Program-made: the position numbers and the translations under genes | Shown: positions 17,956 through 27,387 of the stretch, piece after piece | Position numbering within the stretch: position 1 is the stretch's first letter | How the letters are laid out: each line of letters begins with the position of its first letter | Notes under the pieces: generated by a model | Database searches by the model: none | The model's input: only the letters and a program-made list of their open reading frames with translations | Told to the model about the DNA's origin: nothing | Origin: Haloferax sp. Q22 | GTDB lineage: Archaea > Halobacteriota > Halobacteria > Halobacteriales > Haloferacaceae | Direction of reading: 5' to 3' | DNA: 64,000 bases | Assembly (NCBI RefSeq): GCF_001482285.1 | Contig: NZ_LOEP01000037.1 | Span: 124,001 to 188,000, forward strand

Positions 17956-20070
17956 TCAGTCGCTCGCCGAATCACCACTAGCCGGCGACGAGAACTCAGG
18001 GTCCCCGTATGTGCCGGAGCGGTCGTCGGCGAGGTCGTCTGCGGCGGGGGTCTCCCCGTCCGGGAAGTAGCACGCGGCGCGGTGCTCGCCGCTTCGGACG
18101 GTATCGAGTCCGGGTTCGCTCTCCCGGCACTCGTCTTCGGCCTTCGGGCACCGCGGGGCGAAGACGCACCCCGACGGGAGGTCGACCGGGTCCGGTGGCT
18201 CGCCGTCGAGCAGAACGCGGTCGCGGTCGACCGTCGGGTCCTTCTCGGGGGCGGCCGCGAGGAGCGAGGTGGTGTACGGGTGTTTCGGCTCGGCCGCGAT
18301 GGACTCGACATCGCCCTCCTCGATGACCCGCCCGAGATACATAATCGCGAGTCGGTCCGACACCTGCACCAGACTGGCGAGGTCGTGAGAGATGTAGACG
18401 ATGCCGATGTCCTCTGTGTCGGCGAGTTCCCGAAGGAGATTCAGCAGGTTCACCTTCAGCGACACGTCGAGCATCGACGCCGGCTCGTCGCAGATGAGGA
18501 AGTCGGGGTCGAGAACGAGCGCCTTGGCCACCGCGACGCGCTGGCGTTGGCCCCCCGATAGCTGGTGTGGGTACTGGTCAAGGAACTTCCGCGCTGGCGT
18601 GAGCCCGACTTTCTCCAGCGTCTCGATGATTGCCCGTTCGCGCTCCTCGGTCCGGTAGTCGTGGATAGTGAGCGGTTCGCCGACCAACTGCCGAACCGTC
18701 TGTCTCGGATTGAGCGAGTCGAAGGGGTCCTGGAAGATTATCTGGACCTTCCGGCGGAACTCGCGCATGTTCCCGTCCGCGTAGTGCTCGTAGGGCTCGC
18801 CGTCGAAGACGAACTCGCCGCCGGTCGGCTGTTTCAGGAGCGCGATGGTCTCGCCGAGCGTCGACTTCCCACAGCCGGACTCGCCGGCGATGCCGAGGAT
18901 TTCGGACCGCCGGACGCGCAGGGAAACGCCGTCGACGGCCCGAACATAGTTCGGGTCGTTCCCCCTGAGTTGCTCCAAGAGCGGCTGGCTCTGCTCGTAG
19001 TACTTTTCGAGGCCGTCGGTTTCGAGAAGCACCTCGCCGCGGTCCGATTCGTCGTGACTATCGGGGATGCCCCACGTCTCCGGGTCAGTGGCGTCACGCC
19101 GCATCTGGGCGGCTTTGGTGACGTGGTGGCACGCCGAGCGGTGGTTGCGGTTCGGCAGGTCGACGAGGTCCGGATGAGACGCCTCGCACTCTTCGGTGGC
19201 GAACGGACACCGGTCCTTGAAGACACAGGCACTGGGTGACTCGCTCAGGTTCGGCGGCGACCCCGGAATCGAGACGGGGTCCTGGTCGCCCTCCTCAATC
19301 TCCGGGAAGGAGTTCTTCAGCCCCATCGTGTACGGATTCGTGGGGTTCACGAGGACGTTGTCGACGCTCCCCTGCTCCATGGCTTTCCCGCCGTAGAGAA
19401 TCGAAAGCTCGTCGCACGTCTCGGCGATGACGCCGATTTCGTGGGTGATGAGCAGCAGCGAGCTGTCCATCCGGTCCTGTATCTCCAGAATCTTGTCGAT
19501 AATCTTGTCCTGGACGATGACGTCGAGACCCGTGGTCGGCTCGTCGGCGATGATGAGGTCCGGTTCGAGCGCGAGCGCCATCGCGATGGTCACGCGCTGG
19601 CGCATCCCTCCGGAGAACTCGTGGGGGTAGTCGTCGATGCGGTCGGGGTCGAGCCCGACGATTTCGAACAGTTCTCGGACTCGCGCGCGAGCCTTGTCGT
19701 CGGTGACGTTCCGATGGGTCTGAATCGCCTGCCGAATCTGCGCGCCGGTGGACATCACCGGGTCGAGCGAGTCCATCGCGCTCTGGGGGATATAGGCGAT
19801 ATCCTCCCAGAGCACGTCGCGACGCTCGCGTTCGCTGAGACCGGTCAGGTCGCGGCCCTGGAATTCGATACTGCCGGATTCGACGGAGCCGTTGCTCGGG
19901 AGGAGACCGAGAACCGCCTCGGCGAGCGTCGATTTCCCCGAGCCGGATTCGCCGGCGAGGCCGTAGTTGACGCCCTCGTCGATGCTGAACGACACGTCGT
20001 TGACGGCGTGGACGGTTCCGCTGTCGGTCGAGTACGTGACCGTGAGGTCTGTGATGTCGAGGAGGCTCAT
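17956..20070 (-). CDS. Fused double ATP-binding protein of peptide-type ABC transporter (DppD-DppF fusion)
   Basis: A 704-residue protein made of two complete oligopeptide-type ABC ATPases. Domain 1 has GESGSGKST near residue 40, FSGGMRQR and ADEPTTGLDV. Domain 2 has GESGCGKST near residue 425, LSGGQRQR and CDEPASMLDVS. Each half ends with the Cys-rich oligopeptide C-terminal motif (CVFKDRCPFATEEC and CVFAPRCPKAEDEC) that in this family often binds an iron-sulfur cluster. The start MSLLDITDLTV at 20070 overlaps the permease stop by four bases; a longer frame upstream is the permease read in another phase. It is last in the operon. It drives import of peptides or, in archaea, sometimes oligosaccharides. 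Confidence 0.88.
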   Translation of the reverse strand: MSLLDITDLTVTYSTDSGTVHAVNDVSFSIDEGVNYGLAGESGSGKSTLAEAVLGLLPSNGSVESGSIEFQGRDLTGLSERERRDVLWEDIAYIPQSAMDSLDPVMSTGAQIRQAIQTHRNVTDDKARARVRELFEIVGLDPDRIDDYPHEFSGGMRQRVTIAMALALEPDLIIADEPTTGLDVIVQDKIIDKILEIQDRMDSSLLLITHEIGVIAETCDELSILYGGKAMEQGSVDNVLVNPTNPYTMGLKNSFPEIEEGDQDPVSIPGSPPNLSESPSACVFKDRCPFATEECEASHPDLVDLPNRNHRSACHHVTKAAQMRRDATDPETWGIPDSHDESDRGEVLLETDGLEKYYEQSQPLLEQLRGNDPNYVRAVDGVSLRVRRSEILGIAGESGCGKSTLGETIALLKQPTGGEFVFDGEPYEHYADGNMREFRRKVQIIFQDPFDSLNPRQTVRQLVGEPLTIHDYRTEERERAIIETLEKVGLTPARKFLDQYPHQLSGGQRQRVAVAKALVLDPDFLICDEPASMLDVSLKVNLLNLLRELADTEDIGIVYISHDLASLVQVSDRLAIMYLGRVIEEGDVESIAAEPKHPYTTSLLAAAPEKDPTVDRDRVLLDGEPPDPVDLPSGCVFAPRCPKAEDECRESEPGLDTVRSGEHRAACYFPDGETPAADDLADDRSGTYGDPEFSSPASGDSASD

Positions 20071-20987
20071 TGTTCGGTCTGGATCTCCGGGTTGATGACT
20101 TCTTCGTAGGCGCGGCCGATGAGGAACACCGAGGTGGTGATGGCCGCGATGCCGAGTGCGGGTGGGAGCACCCACCACCAAGCGACACGCATGTTGCCCG
20201 ATTCGAACACCTGTCGGAGCATCCGGCCCCAACTCGTGACGGTCGGGTCGCCGAACCCGAGGAACGCCAGGCTGGCCTGCGCGGCGATGGCCCACGCGAT
20301 GCCGTAGGCCGTGTAGAGAAAGCCGATGGGGAGCACGTTCGGCGCGACATGGTAGAGCATCGTCCGCAGGTCGCTCGCGCCGCTAGCGCGCGCCGACTTC
20401 ACGAAGGTGCGCTCTCTGACCGAGAGAACCTCGGAGCGGACGACGCGCGCGGGCATCTTCCAGAGGAACGCGACGATGATGCCCGTCATGAGCCAGACGC
20501 TCGGCGTCACGAACGTCAGGAGCAACAGCGCCATCGGCGTGAACGGCAGGGAGAACGTAAGGTCCGTGAGACGCATGAGGACCTCGTCGACCCAGCCGCC
20601 GTAGTACCCGCTGACGAGCCCCACGAGAAAGCCGAGCGCGCCGGTCCCGATGCCGCCGAACAGTCCGACGATGAACGTCGGTTGCGCGCCGGCGAGGAAC
20701 TGGCTCAGGACGTCCTTGCCGTAGGCGGTCGTCCCGAACGGGGCCGCACCGGTCGGTTCGGACAGCCGCAGCATCGAACCCGTGTCGTCGCGGACGGTGT
20801 GCTCGATGGGGTCGTGCGGGGCGAGCGCGGGCCCGAGGAGACCGAGGAAGACGAACGCGGCGACGATGACGACGCCGGCGAACGCGAGACGGTCGCGCCG
20901 CAGGAACGTGAACTGGTTGCGGAGCGTCTCCGCGACCCCCTCGACGCGCTTTTTGAGTTCGGCTTCGGGCTTCGTCTCGGTGCTCAC
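20067..20987 (-). CDS. dppC: Peptide-type ABC transporter permease (DppC-like)
   Basis: A 306-residue permease with an N-terminal cytoplasmic segment, a first membrane span (AFAGVVIVAAFVFLGLLGPALAPHDP) followed by a large extracellular loop containing PFGTTAYGKDVLSQFLAGAQ, then five further spans. The EAA loop is KSARASGASDLRTMLYHVAPNVLP. This layout is typical of DppC/OppC. It overlaps both neighbours by four bases (ATGA junctions), showing a tightly coupled operon with the DppB-like permease and the fused ATPase. Confidence 0.88.
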   Translation of the reverse strand: MSTETKPEAELKKRVEGVAETLRNQFTFLRRDRLAFAGVVIVAAFVFLGLLGPALAPHDPIEHTVRDDTGSMLRLSEPTGAAPFGTTAYGKDVLSQFLAGAQPTFIVGLFGGIGTGALGFLVGLVSGYYGGWVDEVLMRLTDLTFSLPFTPMALLLLTFVTPSVWLMTGIIVAFLWKMPARVVRSEVLSVRERTFVKSARASGASDLRTMLYHVAPNVLPIGFLYTAYGIAWAIAAQASLAFLGFGDPTVTSWGRMLRQVFESGNMRVAWWWVLPPALGIAAITTSVFLIGRAYEEVINPEIQTEQ

Positions 20988-21979
20988 GCGGCACCACCTC
21001 CGCTGGTCGAGACGGTCGGGTCGAAGTAGGCGTACAGCACGTCGGCGACGAGGTTCGCCACGATGACCGCGAGCGCCATGATGAACACGGCCGCCTGCAC
21101 CAGCGGGTAGTCCTGCTGTTGGATGGCGAGCACGAGTTCGCGGCCGATGCCGGGCCAGCCGAAGACGACTTCGAGCAGGATGAGCCCCTGGAAGATCATC
21201 CCGAGACGCAGCGCGAAGTAGGTCAAAATCGGCAGCATGGAGTTCCGACCCGCCCGCGCGAGCTGCTGCATCTCCGAGAGCCCCTTTGCGCGGTGAAGCT
21301 TGAGGAACTCAGAGCCCCGCTTTTCGACGACGCCGTTGCGCGCCAACAGCAGGAAATCGCCGCTGTAGTACAGCACCGACACCGTAAACGGAAGGATGTA
21401 GTGGTGCAGGAAGTCGAGCGAGGCGAACGTCTCGACGTAGCCCTCCGGCGAGGCGCTGATAGAGCGCATCCCGAAGGCGGGCACCAGTTCGAGGTTGTAC
21501 GCGAAGATGATGACGAACAGGATGCCCGTGATGAACACCGGCGTCGACCGGAGGAACGTCGTGGCGATGATGCTGAGCTTCTCCAGTTTACTCCCCCGGT
21601 TCCAGCCGACGTACATCCCGAGGAGGGAACTCAGGACCGCCGTCGTCACTAACGCGGGGACGAGCAGGATGAGCGTGTTGACGAGCCGCGGAGCCAACAC
21701 TCCCCAGACGGGCTGACTCCGCAGGATGGAGTAGCCGAACTGGAACAGCAGGATGCTCTGGAGGTAGCTGAGGTACTGCCGCCACATCGGCTGGTCGAGG
21801 CCGTACATCGCCCGAATCTCGGTGATTTGCTGCTGGCTCAGATTGCCCGCGGTGACGAGCGACTCGAACGGACTTCCCGGAAGCAGCCGCAGGACGACGA
21901 AGATGACCGAGACGGCCACGAGGGTGAGCAGGATGGAGATGGCGAGTCGCTTCGCGAGGAAGCGCTGGAACTCACTCAT
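20984..21979 (-). CDS. dppB: Peptide-type ABC transporter permease (DppB-like)
   Basis: A 331-residue permease with the DppB/OppB pattern: a first span close to the N-terminus (FLAKRLAISILLTLVAVSVIFVVLRLLPGSPF), a long external region (YGLDQPMWRQYLSYLQSILLFQFGYSI), and later spans including the EAA loop LHRAKGLSEMQQLARAGRNSMLP. It lies 50 bp downstream of the lipoprotein gene and overlaps the next permease by four bases. With DppC it forms the membrane channel of the importer. Confidence 0.88.
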   Translation of the reverse strand: MSEFQRFLAKRLAISILLTLVAVSVIFVVLRLLPGSPFESLVTAGNLSQQQITEIRAMYGLDQPMWRQYLSYLQSILLFQFGYSILRSQPVWGVLAPRLVNTLILLVPALVTTAVLSSLLGMYVGWNRGSKLEKLSIIATTFLRSTPVFITGILFVIIFAYNLELVPAFGMRSISASPEGYVETFASLDFLHHYILPFTVSVLYYSGDFLLLARNGVVEKRGSEFLKLHRAKGLSEMQQLARAGRNSMLPILTYFALRLGMIFQGLILLEVVFGWPGIGRELVLAIQQQDYPLVQAAVFIMALAVIVANLVADVLYAYFDPTVSTSGGGAA

Positions 21980-22029
21980 GGTCGGGCACCCCGACGGCGC
22001 GAATGGGTAGTGTTCGACATGCTGTTACC

Positions 22030-23964
22030 TCACGAGAAGTCCGCCTGTCCGAGTTCGTCGCGGCGTTGGTGCATGTTTCCGGGCTGGATGCGCTCGACGA
22101 AGGCGGCCCACGCGTCCCCGTTGGGGAACCGGAGGTTTCCGTCGTCGTCCCACGTGTAGCCGGCCTGTTCGAGGTTCGATTTCGCTCCGTCGATATCGAA
22201 CTCGTAGTGGGTGGTATCCGACGTGTGCCACGGCGTGAGGTCCGAAATCGGGTTCTCCCCGCTCGGGACGGTCGCGCGGTCCTGTAACACGTCGGTGGCG
22301 AAGCCCTCGGTGTCGACCGACTTGGCGAGAGCGACGCGGAACTCCTTGTCGCGAACGAGCGGACAGGAGAACATCAGCTTCGTGTCGAGCGGCGCGAAGT
22401 TGCCCGAGGTCATCTTCTCGACGCCGGCGGTGCTCGCGGCGCGGTCGGCCTGCGAGTTCGAGAGCGTCGTGCCGATGGCGTCGATTTCGCCGCCCTGCAG
22501 CGAGCCGATCATGGAGTCGATGTTGCCGACGTTTATCCAGATGACGCGGTCGACGCCCTCACCGGTCGTGGCCTGGTCGCCGAGCGCGTCGGCCCGCCAG
22601 TCGTCGTCGAACATCCAGTGGCCCTCGTTTTTCGACACCTCGAAGCGAGTGCCCTGCTCCCAGTTCTCGTACGTGAACGGCCCCGTGCCGACGGGCGACT
22701 CGGGGTTGTGTTGGGACGGGTTCTCCACGTCCTCCCACTTGTGCTTGGGAATGATGACGCTGCGAACGACGCGCTGGGTCATGAACGCCGCGTCGGGGCC
22801 CTTCAGATTGAACCGAACCTCGTGGTCGCCGAGCACCTCGACTGACTCGACCGGCTCGTAGAACGGCGTCTGACTGGTCGAGGAGTGTTCCTTGTACAGT
22901 TCGACGGTGAACTTCACGTCCTCCGCGGTGAACGGCTCGCCGTCGTGCCACTCGACGCCCTCGCGGAGGGTGAGTTCGACAGTGGTGTCGTCGACGAACC
23001 CGCCGCCGGTCGCCAGCGCGGGAACGACTTCGAGGTCCGGCGTGGCGTCGAAGAGGCCGTCGTAGATGAACGTCAGTCGCTTCGCCTCCGCGCCGCCGGC
23101 GGCCCACGGGAGGTTCAGCGAGTTCATCGAGGTGGTCACGCCCTTGATGTAGGTCCGGTCGTCGGTCTGGGGTTGGAGGTTCACCTCCGACCAGACGAAC
23201 GAGTCCTTCGTCGGGCCGTTGCCCGGCGTCTGGACGTAGCCGCTCCAGCGCTCCGTGTTGACCGCGGTGATGATATCGGGGAACAGCGTGATGAGCGCGC
23301 CCACGTCCTCGCTGAAGATGCGCTGGGCCTCGGCGACGAGCTCCTCGCGCTCGGCGCGGTTGGTCGCCCGACTCTGTTCCGTCAGCACCTCCTGCAGGTC
23401 AGGGTGGTAGTAGTTGTCGTAGTTCGAGAGACTCGTCTCGGTCCGCCGCATCAAAAGCGGGTTCGGGTCTAGCCCGCGTTGCGGGTCCGGACCGTGGGTA
23501 CTCATCGAGATGATCGCTTCGAGTCCCTTCGTGTCCCAGCTCTGGGCGTACAGTTGGTTCAGCGGTCGGTCGTTGAGTTGCGTCCCGACGCCGAGGGCGT
23601 CAAGCCCGCGCTGGACCATGAGCGCGTGTTCCCGCATCCACGGGTCGTCCTCGCTCGAAAATTCGAGCGGGACGGGGTCCAACACCGCGCCGGCGGTCGC
23701 GCTGTAGTCGAGCGGCGGTTCGTCGGCGTCGATGGTCTCCCACTCGCGCCAGTACTTCGTCTCGACCGTCTCCGGGGTTCCGGACGGAACCTCGGGGGTG
23801 AGACTCGACCCGCCGTCGCTCCCGCCGCTCCCGTTGCCGCCGCCACCGGTACACCCCGCGAGTCCGGTCACGCCGAGGGCGGTCGCAGTCGCCGCCACGT
23901 AGTCGCGTCGCGTAAGGCCAGTTCCACGTTCGACACCCGAACTATCACGATTTTTCTCCGACAT
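22030..23964 (-). CDS. Peptide/oligosaccharide-binding lipoprotein of ABC transporter (family 5)
   Basis: A 644-residue extracellular solute-binding protein. The N-terminus carries the twin-arginine motif TRRDYVAAT, a hydrophobic stretch and the lipobox LAGC, then a Gly/Ser linker, implying Tat export and lipid anchoring. The central region has the SBP family 5 signature (LREGVEWHDGEPFTAEDVKFTVE and VGTGPFTYENW). It is at the long end of the family range. First gene of the operon, with a TTTATATA-type box about 70 bp upstream of the ATG, so a 5' leader of about 40 nt is expected. The ligand could be peptides or sugars. Confidence 0.88.
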   Translation of the reverse strand: MSEKNRDSSGVERGTGLTRRDYVAATATALGVTGLAGCTGGGGNGSGGSDGGSSLTPEVPSGTPETVETKYWREWETIDADEPPLDYSATAGAVLDPVPLEFSSEDDPWMREHALMVQRGLDALGVGTQLNDRPLNQLYAQSWDTKGLEAIISMSTHGPDPQRGLDPNPLLMRRTETSLSNYDNYYHPDLQEVLTEQSRATNRAEREELVAEAQRIFSEDVGALITLFPDIITAVNTERWSGYVQTPGNGPTKDSFVWSEVNLQPQTDDRTYIKGVTTSMNSLNLPWAAGGAEAKRLTFIYDGLFDATPDLEVVPALATGGGFVDDTTVELTLREGVEWHDGEPFTAEDVKFTVELYKEHSSTSQTPFYEPVESVEVLGDHEVRFNLKGPDAAFMTQRVVRSVIIPKHKWEDVENPSQHNPESPVGTGPFTYENWEQGTRFEVSKNEGHWMFDDDWRADALGDQATTGEGVDRVIWINVGNIDSMIGSLQGGEIDAIGTTLSNSQADRAASTAGVEKMTSGNFAPLDTKLMFSCPLVRDKEFRVALAKSVDTEGFATDVLQDRATVPSGENPISDLTPWHTSDTTHYEFDIDGAKSNLEQAGYTWDDDGNLRFPNGDAWAAFVERIQPGNMHQRRDELGQADFS

Positions 23965-24030
23965 TGCGACCGCTTGTTATGGAGTATCTTCCATGGTGCT
24001 GTTCCCGATACGCCCCGATATCTATCGCAC

Positions 24031-24038
24031 TTTATATA
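24031..24038 (-). promoter_or_regulatory. TATA box of the peptide-type ABC operon
   Basis: The minus strand reads TATATAAA, about 70 bp upstream of the ATG at 23964. It is a strong match to a haloarchaeal TATA element. The leader implied is about 40-45 nt, longer than in most other operons here. Confidence 0.6.
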
Positions 24039-24081
24039 CTGGTCCGGTGAAAATCGGCAACATTCTCCAGCAAGGTGTGAG

Positions 24082-24735
24082 CTACTCCTGTCGCGGGCCG
24101 TAGATGAGTTCGAGCAGATTTCGCTCCGCGGTCCGGAGTCGTTCGCTCAGCGTGGACTGAGCGATACCCAGTTCCTCCGCGAGTTCGGTCTCAGAGGTCT
24201 CCCGCGGAATGTGGAAGTAGCCGTGGTTGAACGCCGTCTCGAGAACCGCGAGTTGGTCGTCGGTCAGCTTGGAGATTAACACCTCCTTTAATCGGCCGCT
24301 GTCGAGCGGTTCACCGGGGGCCTCGTCCTGCGTCACGGAGCGGAGTTCGAACTCCCCGAGCGTCTCCTGAATCTCGTCGGCGAGTTCCCTGAAGTGGTCC
24401 CAATCCTGTGCGGTGGCGACGACCTCGAAGACGCCGTCTTGGAGGACGATGCGGTTCGGAATCGTCTCCTGTCTGAGCACCAGTCCGAGGATGAACGGGT
24501 ACGACTCGTTGGCGAGAATCGTCACTCGGCGTATCTGCACGTCGGTCGAGGCGGTCGGGATCTCCTCGTCGTAGAAGACGGTCACACCCGAGATATCGGC
24601 GAGGAGGGACTCCACGTCGAAGGGGCCGTTCGAGGCGATGGTGAGCGACTCGATCCACGTCCCGTCCTCGACGTAAAACGCGTTGTCCAACTCGATGCTC
24701 CGGGCGTCTCGCAGGCGGCGATCTATCTTCGACAT
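24082..24735 (-). CDS. Bacterio-opsin-activator-type HTH regulator
   Basis: A 217-residue haloarchaeal regulator. The C-terminus is an HTH_10 domain (LTDDQLAVLETAFNHGYFHIPRETSETELAEELGIAQSTLSERLRTAERNLLE), the bop activator-like type found widely in haloarchaea. The N-terminal 150 residues form an alpha/beta sensory region with no recognised ligand motif. It lies just upstream of the peptide-type transporter operon in the same direction, so it is the obvious candidate regulator of that operon. Confidence 0.85.
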   Translation of the reverse strand: MSKIDRRLRDARSIELDNAFYVEDGTWIESLTIASNGPFDVESLLADISGVTVFYDEEIPTASTDVQIRRVTILANESYPFILGLVLRQETIPNRIVLQDGVFEVVATAQDWDHFRELADEIQETLGEFELRSVTQDEAPGEPLDSGRLKEVLISKLTDDQLAVLETAFNHGYFHIPRETSETELAEELGIAQSTLSERLRTAERNLLELIYGPRQE

Positions 24736-24891
24736 GACGCCGGTCGGAGCCGTCGTAAACTCAACACGTAAGATACGAACTCACCCGTACCGGCCAGATA
24801 CCGTTCACCTATAAATAGCCAGGTGGTTGCCGCAACGGGCGGCGATACCGGGCCGAGTTCACGCGGACGGGGCACTGGGCCGGCCGCCGAG

Positions 24892-26319
24892 TCAGGCGAC
24901 GAGCGGCCAGTAGAAGAGCCACGAGAGAGTCACGACGACGAGCGACAGGCCCATCGTCACGAACCCGAACAGCGTCACGTCCCGATTCGTCAGCGGTCCG
25001 CGGTCGAGCGAGACGAGCACGGCGGTCGTGTTGAACGGGAGAATCGTGGTCGACCCCACCACCAGGAGGACGGCGAGTCCGAGATAGAGCCGCGTCACGC
25101 CGAACGTCTCCGCGAACCGCAGCACGATGGGGAGAATCACCACGATGGCGGCCGACCCGGTCGAAAAGAGCACGCGAACGGCGACCGCGAACCCGAGGAG
25201 CAATCCGACGAGTTGCCAGTGACTGAACGCCCCGAACGGGACGAACTGCGCGAGGAGGTCGACGACGAGCGCGATGGTTTGGGTCGCTTCCAAGGCGTCC
25301 AGAATCGATAGCGTCGCGCCGATGAGAAAGAGGACGCCCCAGCTGAGTCCCTTGACGTCGTCGGTGTCGATAACGTCGACTCCCGGGAGCGCGAGGACGG
25401 TGACCGCGACGACTGCCGGGAAAATCTCGGGAAGACCGACGAACGAGCCGACGACCCACGCGAGGACGGTCCCGGCCATCACCACCGCGACGAATCTCTG
25501 CTCGCGAGTCAACTCGCCGTCGGAGGGCGCGTCCGCAATCCCCGGCTTCCCGGGGTCAACAGTCGAGTCGGCATCGACGGCGTTGAAGAGACCAGCGGCC
25601 GCGGCGGCGAGCGCGTAGAGAACCACTGTCGGCGGAATCATCAAGACGGCCCACTCGACCCACGAGAGCGGTCGGACGCTCGTCGCGAGGATGCCCGACG
25701 TGACGAGCGCCATCCCGCCGCCGGTCATGAGCGCCATCGACGCGATGGGGTTGATGTGACCCAAGAGGAGGAACGACGCGCGCTCGAACCCGCTTCCCGA
25801 CGGGAGGTCGAACTCCTCGGTCACCTCCTCGACGATGGGGATGAACGCGACCGCACGGGCCATCGCGGACGGCATGAACAGCGCCAGTACGAGCACGTTC
25901 CGGGCGATGGAGCGAAACGCTCCACGAGGGGTGCTGTCCGGGGACAGCAGTCGGTTCGCTAACCGGGTATCCAACCCCACCGACCGGACCGCGTTGCCGA
26001 GAAGTAACAACACGAGGAGGAAGTAGACGAGCGAGGAGGTGAAGCCGCTGACCGCGGCCTCGAAGGAGTCCACGACGCCGAGAGCGTACAACAGGGAGAC
26101 ACAGGCCAGACTCGAAATCGCGTACGGGACCGGTTTGGTCAACCAAAGTAGGAGCGCGACGACGAAAACCGAAAGCGCGTACTGCGACCGGACCGGAAGG
26201 ACGGAGACGGGGTGGAGCCCGACGACTGCGAGGAGCAGGGCGGCGGCGACGACGAGCGTCACCGTCTGCGAGGAGAGCTCCGGGGCGCGCAGCCCTCGGT
26301 CGGGCAACCAATCTATCAC
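24892..26319 (-). CDS. SLC13/DASS-family anion transporter
   Basis: A 475-residue polytopic membrane protein with about eleven hydrophobic segments. Features fit the divalent-anion:sodium symporter or CitT/ArsB-like group: FMPSAMARAVAFIPIV in the first half and a second-half SSP-like motif replaced by VGSTTILPFNTTAVLV. Dicarboxylate, sulfate or citrate are typical substrates. I chose a GTG start at 26319 (VIDWLPDRGL). An ATG at 26475 would add 52 residues largely encoded by the iteron repeats upstream of parA, including QTIQIIQIIQI, which looks artefactual. It is divergent from parA. Confidence 0.75.
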   Translation of the reverse strand: MIDWLPDRGLRAPELSSQTVTLVVAAALLLAVVGLHPVSVLPVRSQYALSVFVVALLLWLTKPVPYAISSLACVSLLYALGVVDSFEAAVSGFTSSLVYFLLVLLLLGNAVRSVGLDTRLANRLLSPDSTPRGAFRSIARNVLVLALFMPSAMARAVAFIPIVEEVTEEFDLPSGSGFERASFLLLGHINPIASMALMTGGGMALVTSGILATSVRPLSWVEWAVLMIPPTVVLYALAAAAAGLFNAVDADSTVDPGKPGIADAPSDGELTREQRFVAVVMAGTVLAWVVGSFVGLPEIFPAVVAVTVLALPGVDVIDTDDVKGLSWGVLFLIGATLSILDALEATQTIALVVDLLAQFVPFGAFSHWQLVGLLLGFAVAVRVLFSTGSAAIVVILPIVLRFAETFGVTRLYLGLAVLLVVGSTTILPFNTTAVLVSLDRGPLTNRDVTLFGFVTMGLSLVVVTLSWLFYWPLVA

Positions 26320-26414
26320 GAACGTACCTGCACACAACGGGTCCAAATAGCTACTGCCGGCGACAATTCGGGCCGCCAATCGAGGGAAGAGCGCGAATCG
26401 AGGAGAGACAACCC

Positions 26415-26487
26415 CAATTTGAATTATTTGAATTATTTGGATTGTTTGAGCAGTCCAAAGGGCCAGAGTAACCATAATTATTTCAAC
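26415..26487. repeat. 9-bp AT-rich iterons upstream of parA (candidate centromere/operator)
   Basis: From 26415 the plus strand shows AATTTGAATTATTTGAATT continuing to TTTGAG at 26450, giving about 3.5 copies of a 9-bp unit of the form GAATTATTT. A further related copy TAATTATTTCAA lies at 26475-26486, just upstream of the parA ATG at 26524. A matching block of the inverse sequence follows the operon at 27793-27813. Flanking iterons of this kind are typical of partition loci. The repeats are seen; the role is inference. Confidence 0.65.
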
Positions 26488-26523
26488 TGTGCCGAGAATC
26501 TCGCTATCACGGATATCCCCATC

Positions 26524-27387
26524 ATGTCACGTGCAGTCAGCGTCTGTCTCCTCAAAGGCGGTATCGGCAAGTCGACGACCTCCATCAACCTCGCCCGCGA
26601 GCTCGCACACCGGGGAAGCGACGTACTGCTCGTGGACCTCGACCCGAACGGACACACCACGACGGGTCTCGGGTTCGGCGAGGAGTTCTACTCGGAAGCG
26701 CATCTCGGCGACGTGCTCCTCGACGACGCCGAGTTGGAGCCGCGGGAGCTCATCTTGGAGACCGAGTTCGAAATCGACCTCCTCCCGTCGAACGACCGCA
26801 TCGAGCAGGTCGAGTCGGACCTCGGCGGCGTGATGATGGGGTCGGCGCGGCTCAAACAGCGCGTCATCGACCCGCTTCTCGGCGACGACTACGACTACGT
26901 CGTCGTGGACTGCCCCGCGGCGCGCGGGAAGCTCAACGACAACGCGCTGTACGCCACGCAGAACCTCGTCTTGCCGATGCGACCCGAGTCAGGGGCGCTC
27001 TCGGGACTCGAAAAGACCGTCAAGCGACTCATCACGCCCGCGCGCGAACACTTCGACCTCGAAATCCTCGCGGTCGTGCCGACCGACCTCCGGGACCGAA
27101 TCGACCACGACCGCCCGACGAGACGGCTCGTGGAGGCGCTCGTTTCGAAGCCGAACATCGCGTCGAAGCTCCCGAACTTCGCGTACACCGACCCGGAGGT
27201 GTTCGAGGCCATCGACAACGGCGAGTGGGACGACGACCTGCCGAAGCCGGGAATTCGACACCGCTCGGCCATCGACGCGTCGATTCGCGAGCACATGCCG
27301 CTTCGGGACTACGACAGCACCTGCGACCAGTTGGCGTGCTACGATGAACTCGCGCAAATCGTCGAAGAGGGCGAGGTGGCCCGATGA
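26524..27387 (+). CDS. parA: ParA/Soj-family partition ATPase
   Basis: A 287-residue ParA/MinD-superfamily ATPase with the deviant Walker A motif KGGIGKST (residues 11-18, signature Lys11), the Walker A' strand LLVDLDPNGHTTTGLG and the Walker B-like YVVVDCPAARG. The start MSRAVSVCLLKGG was chosen because the Walker motif in Soj-type short ParA proteins lies at the very N-terminus. It overlaps the following small acidic gene by four bases, as in partition operons where the second gene encodes the centromere-binding protein. Flanked on both sides by 9-bp iterons. It probably segregates the replicon. Confidence 0.88.
   Translation: MSRAVSVCLLKGGIGKSTTSINLARELAHRGSDVLLVDLDPNGHTTTGLGFGEEFYSEAHLGDVLLDDAELEPRELILETEFEIDLLPSNDRIEQVESDLGGVMMGSARLKQRVIDPLLGDDYDYVVVDCPAARGKLNDNALYATQNLVLPMRPESGALSGLEKTVKRLITPAREHFDLEILAVVPTDLRDRIDHDRPTRRLVEALVSKPNIASKLPNFAYTDPEVFEAIDNGEWDDDLPKPGIRHRSAIDASIREHMPLRDYDSTCDQLACYDELAQIVEEGEVAR

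Noticed and set aside
17735..18070. Plus-strand frame of 111 codons starting in the AT-rich gap
   Set aside because: It enters the antisense of the ABC ATPase and its composition changes abruptly at that point, so it is not a real gene.
26320..26475. Longer N-terminus for the SLC13-type transporter starting at an ATG at 26475
   Set aside because: The added residues include a run translated from the parA-side iterons (QTIQIIQIIQI) and would overlap the partition promoter; the GTG at 26319 gives a normal-length protein.
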